Assembly: GCF_000276665.1 (NCBI RefSeq)
Contig: NW_004955446.1
Location: forward strand, 12,043,999-12,107,998
From: Chinchilla lanigera
Taxonomy: Eukaryota > Chordata > Mammalia > Rodentia > Chinchillidae
Length of the DNA stretch: 64,000 nt
Direction of reading: 5' to 3'
Notes under the pieces: model-generated
Database searches by the model: none
What the model saw: the letters and a program-made list of their open reading frames with translations, nothing else
What the model was told of the DNA's origin: nothing
Position numbers and translations under genes: made by a program
Shown: positions 1 to 11,500 of the stretch, one piece after another
Position numbering within the stretch: position 1 is the first letter of the stretch
Layout: each line of letters starts with the position of its first letter

Positions 1-1169
1 AATTGGGTTACTAATGTGAATTAAAAAATTAAAATAATAGTTTTTAGTATTTTTTAAAGGGATGTGTTGGCATAAAGGTTTTAAAAAATCGAGAGATATT
101 TCTAGGCCTGCATGTCACACTGCACTTAAATTTCATTTCTTTGCTAGTATTTTTTCTTCCTTACTGCCTTAACAAAATTTAAGAACACTTAGTTTACCGG
201 GTATGGGGAGAAAGATTCTTTGGTAATACAGTATAGCTCTAAACCACATTGACCTGCAGTACTGTCAGATACTGCAGTAATGCAGTACCTAATATACTTG
301 ACCTGCAGTACCTGCAGTACTAACTGCCCTTCAAGCGTTAATTGATCAAGTGTTACATCAAAATTAGATTACTCTAGCTCCTATTAGCTGACCAATAAAT
401 TATTCATAAGGAAGGAATATAGATAGGTTTGCTAGTGGACTTTATGCAGTTACAGACTTGTACATTAAAAAAAAAAGATGTACCTACCATAGCTTCTCCC
501 ACCAGACTGCTTTTTTTTATGGTATGGTTCCTTTTTTTTATATTGGCATATTACAGAAGTGGGTAAATGACCATATTTCACCTGCTGATAGATATGTTTT
601 CTCTTTACAGAGTTTTGTTGGAACACAGCCACGCGTACTCATTTACATATTGCCTTTCCCATAAAAGACAGAGCTACAGAGGTGTGGCTGGAAAAGCCTG
701 AAATATTTACTGTCTGGCCCTTTACAGAAAAAATTTGTCAACACCTGGCCTAATACACTGAAAATAAATAAAGTATCTGAAAGTCTGTAACATATGCAAG
801 TATATTAGGTAATATTAATTTTCAGTCTCTGAGAAAGAACATGTAAATACTCACACATTAGATCCACACTCACATTTGTTCAGGCACAAGCCCATATATT
901 CTTCTGCAAATTGATGGAAGCATTTGGCATAGATACTATAGATTTGTTTTTGCAAAAAATTGTAAAAGAAAGTTTCTGAGCCTTGTATGGAAAGAGCTGT
1001 TATTGTTTGAGGTACAGTGATAATCATAGTGAACCTTTAAAAGAATGTCACGCTGACTTTCTGTGGTTGCTTTTTGTGTACTTTTTATGGAGCTATGCCT
1101 CAGCAAGGCACTAACATTTAAAAAAACTTGGAATTATTAAATCAGGTAAGGTCTTGATTCTCTTTTGGA

Positions 1170-1700
1170 CCTGTCTCAGTCTGTTTGTGCTGCTCTAACA
1201 AAATATTTGAAGCTGGGTAATTTATAAAAAGCAGATTTATAGCTGGGCATAATGGCCTATGCTTGTAATCTTAGCACTGTGGGAGGCTGAGGTAGGAAGG
1301 TTGCCAGTTCAAGTACCATCTGGGCAATTTAGTAAGACCCTTTCTCATAACAAAGGTTAGAGGTGTAGCTCAGTATGGAAAGCCCTGAGTTCAGTTTCCA
1401 AGATCACAAAACAAAAACAACAACAAAACCAAATTTATATTTGTCAATTCTGAAAGCTGGAAAGTTCCAGCTTAACTTGCATTTGGATTTGATGTTGCGG
1501 AGGGCCCTATCTGTACTTCAAAGATGACGCCTTCTTACTGTGCTCTCACACACACAGTAGAAATTTCAGAAAGGCAAAAGAGATCAAGGTAGTTCCCTTC
1601 AGTCCTCTATAAAGTTGATAATCCCACGCATAAGCATAACATTCAAGGTTATGATTCAAGGTGTGAATTTTGGAAGGAACAGAAAGCATTAGCAGGACCC
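1170..1700 (-). mobile_element. MaLR-type LTR remnant, interrupted by a SINE
   Basis: The stretch ctgctctaacaaaatatttg followed by gctgggtaatttataaa is the reverse complement of the 3' part of MST/THE1-type MaLR LTRs. It resumes after the SINE near 1436 with ttgtcaattctgaaagctgg. The outer right end is uncertain. Confidence 0.6.
1241..1408 (+). mobile_element. SINE, B1-ID dimer
   Basis: A 7SL-like left part (agctgggcataatgg, gggaggctgaggtagg) is followed by a tRNA-like right part (gaggtgtagctcag, gttcagtttccaag). It is flanked by an ATTTATA-like duplication on each side. Confidence 0.75.
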
Positions 1701-3109
1701 CATGTTAAAACTAGTCTTAAACAGTTAGGGAGTCATTATTAAATGACCTAGGTGTGCTCTAACAGATTTGCATTTGAGACTTTGTTTTAAAGCTCAGAGA
1801 TTAAGGTAATAGAAGTAAATATGTCTGTTTATGCCATGTTTAACTCCCACCAAATTATGTAAATGTTTTGACTATGGCAAACTAATGCTGGAGGAGCATT
1901 TTGTATTTTAATCATCAGTAGAGTATTTTGCTTTATAATCTATGCAATATTAGCTGTAGCACTCTTAAATCACCTTTCAGCCTAGTTCATCAAACTGCAG
2001 AATATTGTATGGTTTTATTCATCGGCACATTCAAAAAGGCATTTAATTGCTTTGAAACAATTTTCTAGGTGAATTTGAAATTCAGGCTAATTGAAGAAAC
2101 TGAAAATTACCAATTTCCTTATGAATTTTTATATTCACTTAAACATTACACTTTGATTTTTTTCAAAAAGGTACCAGGTAATTTGGATTCCTCATTCATT
2201 ATTTTAAATCATTGAAGTTTTCTGCTTCTTTGGAATATAGAGATAATTTTACTATTGCCACAAAATTTCAGATGTTTTAAAATAAATATATGTGACTAAA
2301 CTAGGACGTATAAATTCCTCAAAGCCTTCACGCTTTCCCCAATCTTAATTAGCACTTTTTGGTAAGGCTGAAATCCAAGGATCTTTCTAAATTTCCTCTT
2401 TTTTGGTTCCTAGCTTCCGACCTAGTTAAAATACTGGTCTCCATGACTTACAAGCATCCTCTCTCTTGGAATTCAGCCATATTCTTAATATACCAGTAAT
2501 TTAGGAATCAGTATTTCAGACTATTGGTTTACAAAGGAAATAACCACGCACAGTCATATATTTCTTCCATTGTTTAACCAGATATCTTTTTCTGTTACTC
2601 TGAGTTGGCTGTGGGCCTTTGCCCTGTTTTACTGCCACTAGAAGGGATGTTACTGGCTAGGGAAATAACTAGCCTGTGAGTGTAAGACTTTATGCCATTC
2701 TGGTTTTGGGGTGCCAGTAGCACTACCCCAATTATAACAACCGGTTGAACAAGATAGACCATGGGGAGAGGCAGGGATCTCTCTTAGAAAGTTCTTGTAG
2801 AACCTTCGAAAGAAATGATGGTGGCCTGATTCTGGATATATTTGAAAGCAAAGCCAATAATATTTCCTAATGGATTGAATGCAGATGGTAAGAAGAAGTA
2901 GTACTGGGTGACTCCAGGAATTTTGACCTAAGCAACTTCAAGGGTATAGATTCCATCAATTGAAAACAAGATAACAATGAATGGGTAGTTTTTTTAGAAA
3001 GGAAATAAAAAGTTGTGGGCATGTTAGGCTTGAGTCATATATTACATCCAGGTAAAGATGTTGAGTATGAAAGATGTTGAGTGTTTAGGTATACAAATCT
3101 GAAATTCAG

Positions 3110-3350
3110 AAGAGAAGTTTAGGCTAAAGGTATTAATGTAGATGTCATTGTCTGAATTGTAGAACTTTCTACAGTAATGGAAATGTTTTCTAGCTATATT
3201 ATCTAATATGGTAGTGGCTAGCCACAAATGAGCTTATGAGCAATTCAAATGCAACTGTTGTGACTGAGGTACTGAATTTTATTTTACTTAATTTAAATTT
3301 ATGTATTTAAGTAGCCACATGTGACTAGTACCTACTATATTAGACAACAC
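3110..3350. repeat. Old mammalian interspersed repeat (family uncertain)
   Basis: Contains the words gtggctagccacaaatg and tagccacatgtgactagta, near-inverted to each other around an AT-rich core. I recall this pattern from an ancient non-autonomous DNA element but cannot name it safely. Confidence 0.35.
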
Positions 3351-5166
3351 ACACAATGGTATTAAAACTATTAGGCCCAATTAGATGAGAGAGAGAGAGA
3401 AAGAATAGATGGGAAAGAAGACCAGGACTAAATCTTAGAACTCTGCAAGTTTATAGAAGTCTGAGAGATAAGGAACAAACAGTAGAGGACACAGAAGAAG
3501 TGGGGACCAGTGAGGTGAGGAGAAAACTAGTGAATCTGCTTTATTATGGAGGATTGTGATCCCTTTTGGCAAGTATTTGTGATAAGTCAGGTAAGGTATG
3601 GAGTGAGAGATCACCATTGGGTTTTACAGTGTGGAGGTTCTTCGGTGGTTCATCAAGAACAGCTTCTGTGTAGTGTTAGGAAAGATAGGCTGAATAGCAT
3701 TGGTTTAGGAAAGGGATCTTATTTGTCTTGTGTTTTCTGTTTTGCTCATCTATCTTACGTTTTTTTCTTCTTTCTTGCCTTCTTTTGGATCTGTTTTTGT
3801 AATTGTCTTTTTCCCTTCTACTAGATGGCCTGAATCTGGTAATAGTTATATACATTTTCTGGTAATAGTTACCTTGAAAATGACATGCCATCATATCAAA
3901 GTGTAATGTTGAGTTGGACAATGTAAGAATCTAGAACATTTTAATTCCACGACCACTCCAAACCCCTTTGGTCTGAGATTTTAGGGTTTTTTTCTAACTC
4001 TATAATGTATTGGTTATATCTTTTATGAATTCTAGATGGTTCATAACCATTATCTCTTTAGATGTTACTTGTCGTGTTTTTCCAATTATATAGGGTCTTT
4101 TTAGACTTTATTTTCGATGTCTTTTAACCTCACACATTTTCTGTCTTTTCTTCTTTCTTTCTGCAGCATTCTAAAATTTTTTGTAACTTGTTTTCCATTT
4201 CACTTAATTTTCTCTTAAAACTTTTAAACCTACCTGTTGAGGGTTAAATTTTGGGTATTGCATTATTTTCCTAAAAATTTACCCTGATCCTTTTTTGGAA
4301 CATGCTAAGACACCTTTTGAAAATTTCCACTTTTTCTTTATTTAAACAGAGAAAATAAATGTTTTATAATCTTATTCTGATCATTTCTATAGTCCTTTTT
4401 CTGCTGTATTTCTTTTGGTTTATATTAATTGCATTTTGTGTTATTTTTGGGTGTGTTATTCATTGTCCTTAAAGAACTGAGCTGGATTAGTTTGAGGTCT
4501 ACAACCAAAGTGTAAGGAAAGATTTACATTTTTCTTTTCTGTTAGTTACCTAGAAAATAATAGCTGCCAACCCTGTTATTCACAGCTTTAGGTGTACCTT
4601 GACCACTTTGCAAATCCACATGGTATATAGCGTATGGTAACAAATTATCAGCTTCTGTTAGCAAATTATTATAAAATTTAAATTAATAATTTAAATAACA
4701 CGAACTGTGGTCATTGTTAAGAAAACTTCTTAGTAGTTCCTGAGAGAGTGAGGCTTGTTTACTTCTTGCTAACCCATATTCTTGAGGATAACCTTTTGTT
4801 AAATTGTTCCTTACTTTGGGTAAACCCTGGGCTTTATCTTCTGTTTCCCTAAAACTTCTTGAGGCTTTGAAAATGTCAGCTCAGGTTTCCTTGATATAGC
4901 AATCACCTTCAAAGCAACAGTAGTTTCCTTGAGTCATTTACCTTTCCGGGTTCCTTAATTTTGCACACAAATTTTTGAGGCTTTTCAAAATTTTTAAAAA
5001 ATATTTTTCCAGTTTTTTTGTCCAAATAATGTAACCTGTTTTATTCTTAGAAATGGATCATCTCACTGATATTTTTGTTAAAGCTGAAAAATAAGAACTT
5101 TTTTTTACATTTACAGATTTCTGATAAATATTTCAGGCATAAAAATCATTTAAGGTATCTTTAACA

Positions 5167-5288
5167 GCCAGGCACAGTGGCCACATACCTACAGTCCTAG
5201 CTACTCTGGAGCCCAAAGCAGGATTGCCTGGGCCCAGGAGTTCAAAGCTAGCCTGGGCGACATAGCGAAACCCTGTCTGAGGGGGAAA
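5167..5288 (+). mobile_element. SINE, 7SL-derived monomer
   Basis: Starts gccaggcacagtggccac, has gggcccaggagttcaaagc and ends cgaaaccctgtctgag. It lies about 120 bp upstream of the first coding exon. Confidence 0.75.
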
Positions 5289-5407
5289 AAAGACATCATT
5301 AGGAAATCCCCATACTTTTCCATTTCTTCTGCATGCAAATATTTTTTAACAATAGTAAAATGTTTTTAAATTAAATAAAGTCATTTATCTTTTCTTTTTT
5401 TATGTAG

Positions 5408-5547
5408 AACTAACGTCTCCGTGCTTAAAATCTAAGAAAAATGGCAAATGTGGATGATAAGCATCACCTCATCTCTGAAGTAGATCATGAAGTACATCCT
5501 GGACCAATGAATATCCAGTTTGATTCATCAGACCTGAGATCCAAAAG
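5408..5547 (+). CDS. SLC38A9: SLC38A9 first coding exon (5'UTR tail plus residues 1-36)
   Basis: An acceptor (tatgtag) precedes 33 bases of 5'UTR, then the ATG at 5441. The frame reads [10 protein letters not shown] through DSSDLRSK and ends two bases into an Arg codon at a GTAAGAG donor. The mammalian hallmark PGPMNIQF and DLRSKR are present. The stretch between MAN and SEVDHE differs from the human form, as expected for the fast-evolving N-terminus. An upstream non-coding exon is implied by the acceptor but lies outside the window. Confidence 0.95.
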
Positions 5548-8500
5548 GTAAGAGTTTAAGAAACTTCATGATGAGAATTTTTGAGACTGAAATCTGATGA
5601 ATTATAGGCATATATGTGTAGAACTGAATATAAATACTGAATTTCTTTTTCTGGTACTGGTAATTGAACCCAGGCCTTCACACTGAGGTACATCCTCAGC
5701 CCCTCTTTTTCCTTCTTTTTTAAATGTAGGATCTTGGTAAGTTGCTAAATTGCCTATTCTGGGCTCAAACTTGTGATCCTCTTGCCTCAGCCTCCCATAG
5801 TGCCGGGATTACAGGCACACATGACCACACCCAGCATAAATTATCTAATTCCTTAAACGGGTGATCTATGAATGTGGGAACAAGCTGTGAATACTACTTC
5901 TATTATTTTATTTTTTGTACTCAGAATCTCTGTTGGAGAATGGGTTAGGATAAGTTTTACAAAGTAAGATGCATTAATATCACCTAATAAATGCACTTGA
6001 TTCACTTAAATAACTATTTATTACTGGCTTTATGCAAGGTAGTATGCCAGGTGCTGGAGATAGAAGAGTAATAAACAGAGACTAGCTGGAGCAACTTAGT
6101 GAGATCCTCTCTCGAAAAATAGACTAGACTAGACTAGACTAGACTAATAAAATTAGAAAGAAGGGCTTGGGATGTAGCTCAGTAGTAGAATATTTGCCTA
6201 GCATATGTGAAATCCTTAGCTCAATCTCTAGTACTACAAAAAATACCCCACAATCTTTAAACTTTTACCTCTATTGAACTTAAATGTCAGCAGAAAGTTT
6301 GCATAATTTGAAATTAAATTTTACTTTACTTTATATCTAGAAAACCCAAACTAATTCACCAAAAACCAGTCAACGTTGAAAATTTTCATTATTTTTATAA
6401 ACACTCAATAAATATTAAAAATCTAATACTTTATTTTTATGATTTTTTTTTTCCTGGTAAGTACTCATTGTTTCATATAAAATTCATGGAATTAAAATTA
6501 ACAATTCATCAATAGAAATATTTTAAAGAATAAATGTGAGTCTGACAGACCCACATTTATGAACCTTGATGACAAAATTAGTCTTGTGTTCCATTATGTT
6601 GTGTGTTACTGATTCTTTTTTTTTTTTTTTTGTACCAGGAATCGAAAATATATAAATAGTTGGGCTAGAGAGTGCTTCTTCCAAGTATGTGAGACCATGG
6701 GTTCAGTCCCCAGTTTTGAATATACATATACACACATACAGGCACACACATACAGTAAGAAAATCCACTAAGATGGTTGGTACCTAATAAGGTACAAAAT
6801 AAATAGCCTTCCAATAAGAAAGTGTAATGGAAGAAAAAAAATGCATTGCAAGTCTGAACAAAAATGCACAAAATCTCTATGAGAAATTTTTAAATGCTCT
6901 TGAGAGACATAAATCGAAATTATTTTATGAAGTCTGAGATAATTCTGAATATAAATTACATTTTAAAAATGCAGTGCTGAAAAAACTGCTACCAGTACCT
7001 CTGGTACAATAATCTCTTAGGAGTTAGAATGTTTATTTTTTATTCACTGAGGGAACTCTTAGATATATTTGCTATTTTATCACTTACCTCTTGTGCAATT
7101 ATGAAATTAAAATAGACAAAAAATATATCAGGCAAGATATTACTGATACCTCATACTTAGAATCTGATCCTTTTGAATCAATTTTTGATTTGGAGTCAAT
7201 AAACTTGGTGTTTTATCTGCCAAACATAATTGTCCTTTGTGCTATTACTGATATTGTGACTTTTCTTGATTCTTGTACGTTTTGTTTTGATACTTGCACT
7301 TTCCTGATCTTACCAGAAGGTGTCACAGAAGGTTTGCTTTTAAAAACGTTACTCATATTTCTTCCTCAAATGGTCCTTCAATGATTTGATAACTGAAATG
7401 ACCAGGGATGGCAGGTATTCATCGTGCCACCAAGAATAACTACTATTCAAATTGCCACCTGGATGACAGTAAATTAAAAGGTGTTCTAGGTAATAAGCTG
7501 GATCCTTGAAATGTTTAAATATCTCTATTAGAATTAGTAACACATGGGCTGGGGATATAGCTCAGTGGAACAGGCGCCTGCCTGGCAAGTGCAAGGTCCT
7601 GAGTTCAATTCTTGGTACCAAAAAAAAAAAAAAAAACCAGAATCAGTAACACATGACATAATGGAACACAAGACTAATTTTGTCATCAAGGTTCATAAAT
7701 GTGGGTCTGTCAGACTCACATTTATTCTTTAAAATATTTCTGTTGATGAATTGTTAATTTTAATTCCATGAATTTTATATGAAACAATGAGTACTTACCA
7801 GGAAAAAAAAATCATAAAAATAAAGCATTAGGTTTTTAATATTTATTGAGTTTATTAAAAAAATGAAAATTTTCAGTGTTGACTGGTTTTTGGTGTACAG
7901 TCTAAAAAAGAACATCAGAAATAAATTCCTATCTGAACTACAATAAAAATACCAATAGCACTCTGCGAAACAATCTGTACATCAATTGTCACACCTAAGG
8001 CAGTCTGCACACATGACAACAGCACATTCCATACATATGCGTCACTTACACTGACAGCACATGTCTTTTGCTTTCCTGGCCTTTTTTGTAGGGCATACCT
8101 GACATGTGGCTGGTCTTGCTGTTTTGTCAGGAGGTTCTTATTGTGTAATATGTAGTTAACAAAAATATAAAATATTAATAAAATAAGTTATTAAATTCTT
8201 AATATGTGTTATACATTTAGAGTAGACATCAGCAATTTCACATGAGCTGTGTACTTGCTTACAAAATGTAAAAGATAACATCAGAAATAAATTCCTTTAT
8301 GAATTACAATGAAAATATCAATAGAACTCTACCACAAAAATAAGCTTTGCTTCATCAGTCATACCCAAGGCAGTCTTCTCCCATGACAACTGCATGTTCC
8401 ATGCACACGTCTTACTTACACTTGTACAGCATGTGTGCTTACCTTTCTTTTCCTGTGTGGCAGTCTTGTCACCTCTCTTTTCCTGTTTTGTTGGGAGTTT

Positions 8501-11500
8501 CCTACTATATTGTACAGTGTGCGTTTAGGGAAATAAGATGTCAATAAAATAAAAAATATGAGTGCTTAGAATAGACATCAACATTTTCACATCAGCTCTT
8601 TACTTGCTTATAAAACCTACAAGATAACAACAAAAATAAAAACCTATGTGAACTGTAGTGTAAACACAAACAAAAGCCTACCACAAATATTATTTGCTTC
8701 AAGTATCACACGAAGGGCAGTCTTCACACATTACCATGTTCCATACTCAAGTATTACTTACACTGATAGCATATATATTTTGTTTTATGTCCTTCCTCGT
8801 AGAACACAGTTGACATCTTTTTTGTAGAGCACAGCTGACATCTTTTTTGTTTTCCCATTATTGTAGTAGGTCTTTGTGAGGCTGCACCTTCCTGTTCACC
8901 TGTCAGCTCACCAGCTTGTTCCATGTTTTTTTGTGTAGTTCCCTGGGCAGAAACATTTTGTTTTCCCTCTGCTGTAAATGATCTCTTATGAGTTCCAGTC
9001 ACAGTCCTCTAAGAAAATTTCTTCATGATATTTTGCATTTGTTATTTTCTTTGTAAACTATCAAATTATGCCACACATATTCAGGATCAAGTGAAACACA
9101 ACCACTGACCAATGCTTTGTGTTTCAAATGACGTAGTTGCTGCATAACTTATCAACAACATCTACTCCATGTTTGGTTTTGTTGCTGAAAGTTTCCATCT
9201 CAGTCTTCCATTTTGTTGAGGTTTTGCTATCAGTATTTCCATCACGGTGAAATGTTGACATTAGCAGTACCAGTTTGCTTTTCTTTGCCATATAGGAGAC
9301 CAATGTTATATCTTTGTGAAATTGAAATATTGTACTATACAATTCTCTGTTTTGAAATAACAAAACTTCATTTGGAATTTCTACTTTGTTTCTGTGTGAA
9401 GTTGCTGCACTGGTCAACCAGTAAACCAATTGTTGAATGTCACATTCTGACTAGTTTGGGCAATGGGAGCAACAGGTCTGTGCACAGCATCATTCGGTTT
9501 ATAACTATATGAATAAAGACCTGATGGCTGAGTTCCAGGATAAATGTCTAAATTGAAAGCATAAGTCTTCACATTTACAAGGGCATAAATTTCATGCCAT
9601 ATTTTGTCCCATCACTTTTTCATAAGTCTTTTACATTCCTGTAATCATAAGAAATCTGGGCTAAGTACAGCAGACCTATGAATGCTTTCAGTTCAGTTCG
9701 TGATGTGTCATAATAAATACATTTTTGAATCTGGTTATTGATGCATACAGAACATTTTACTTACATCTAAGCCTTTGTGTATTTCACAGAATCTTGTAGC
9801 ATTTTGTCTGTTAAAATTTCCAACACTGAATGGCAGTGCCGGCCTTCTATCCAATATGTTTCACCCCTGCCAAGACCTTCACTGTATTTTCAGACCTAGT
9901 TCTAACATTGGATTGTTCCATTGGTTGTGAGGCCATTTCACAACGTTTTGACTAGTCAAACATGTACTAACATTGCTGGTTTTTTTGTCACCTAAATCAA
10001 AGAGATCTGCATTCCTTGTGTTTGTATCAGTCAATTCTTGCTCCATTTCACTGTCTCAGGAACTTTGCCTCACTTGGCCAGCGTCAAAGTCATCATCATC
10101 ATGCACCCACATCACTCTTCTGGTTTTTACCATAATCCATATATTTTACCTTAATGGATCGTCTTTATCATCCATCCATGAATAATCTGATAATTCACTT
10201 TTGATCTGCTCCAAAACTTGCAAATCTGGTTTTTCATGTGCCATTGTACTGGATTGGACTTCTTCTACCAGAAAAATCAAAACTTTGTTTAAATAAATTC
10301 TAGAGTGGTGTGGGTCTGTTGGTGCCTCTGTAATATTTGGGTAAACATATACAAAAACAGATGGAGCATAAAGGTGGGTCCAAATCGCATTTTGACACTT
10401 TTGCACATTTGCACACTCCTTGCTGTTTGTCATACCGGGTAGTTAAACACATAGATTGCTTCCTGTATCCCTCAGGGAAAGGTCCTGAGATACACAGCTG
10501 GCTGCTCTTACACTAAAGTACAAATTTACAGTAGAAAAAATAAAGGATGGGCCTGCTGAACCCAGTCTGATGTTCTAAGGGTTAAAAGGCATATTTTACT
10601 ATCAGTGGAAAGATTCTGAAATAAAAATGTTATGCTCTTTAAATTTTAATCCATAAATGCGATGTGATTTTCCCAAAAAATGCCAGCAGCAAATTCCAAA
10701 GCTCATATGGACCAGGAGCTTCACTTCTAAGTACTAATTCACAGTGATGTATGTGCAAAGTTGTTTAATGCAGTTTTTTTATAATACCAAAGATTACACT
10801 TGGTCTTAGCCGAAAGGCTAAGAAGCAATATATAATACCAAAGATTGAAAGCAACCAAAATGTTTTCTTCTTACAGGACTGGATAAATTAATTATGGCAC
10901 ATTCATCAAATATTTTTCACCTATTAAAAAGAAGGAGGTGGCTTTAATTTATACCAAAGTGGAACAAGTCTTTAACTTGTTTATTTAGTTAAAGGCAAAA
11001 GGTAATGTACAGAGCAGTATGTATATAATGCCACCATTTAGGTAAAAATAATACACTGTATATAATAGAATATGTATAAATGCAGTCTAGGGGAATAGAT
11101 AGAAAACTGAGAGTGAGTGCCCCCTTAGATAGAAATTGAATGCTTGAGGTAGGACAGTGTGGCAAATACTGTAAGGTAGACAGTCTATAATTATTTAGTG
11201 ATCCCTATTCATTGTGGCAGAATCCTAATTTCGTTAAAAATTCAGTAATTCCCAATAGAGGAGAGGAAGATTGATATAAACTAATCTTGTTAATTTTTCC
11301 TTTCTGTGAACTTTATCACATGAAAAAGGTATTGTTGTCATTTATAATAGCCATCAGAAAAGATAATGAATCAATCTTATGATTCTCACGTGTATATTTC
11401 AGTATTACTAAATATAAGCAGTAATGAATGTTGAGTGAATTTAGAGTTTTCTTGAAACCTCTAAATTCTATGATAAATAATTGGCCACTGTGACAATAGG

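Larger units (their letters stand above)
1..5407 (+). other. SLC38A9 5' intron (partial)
   Basis: AT-rich non-coding sequence left of the first coding exon. Contents I can name: a short cluster of CTGCAGTAC-type palindromes (254-323), an antisense MaLR-type LTR with a SINE in it (about 1170-1700), an old interspersed repeat (3110-3350) and a SINE (5167-5288). Nothing recognisable in 324-1165, 1710-3100 or 3400-5160 beyond AT-rich sequence and short GA/T tracts. Confidence 0.7.

Noticed and set aside
458..664. 68-codon frame on +
   Set aside because: Low-complexity AT-rich sequence; no family similarity, no splice or promoter context.
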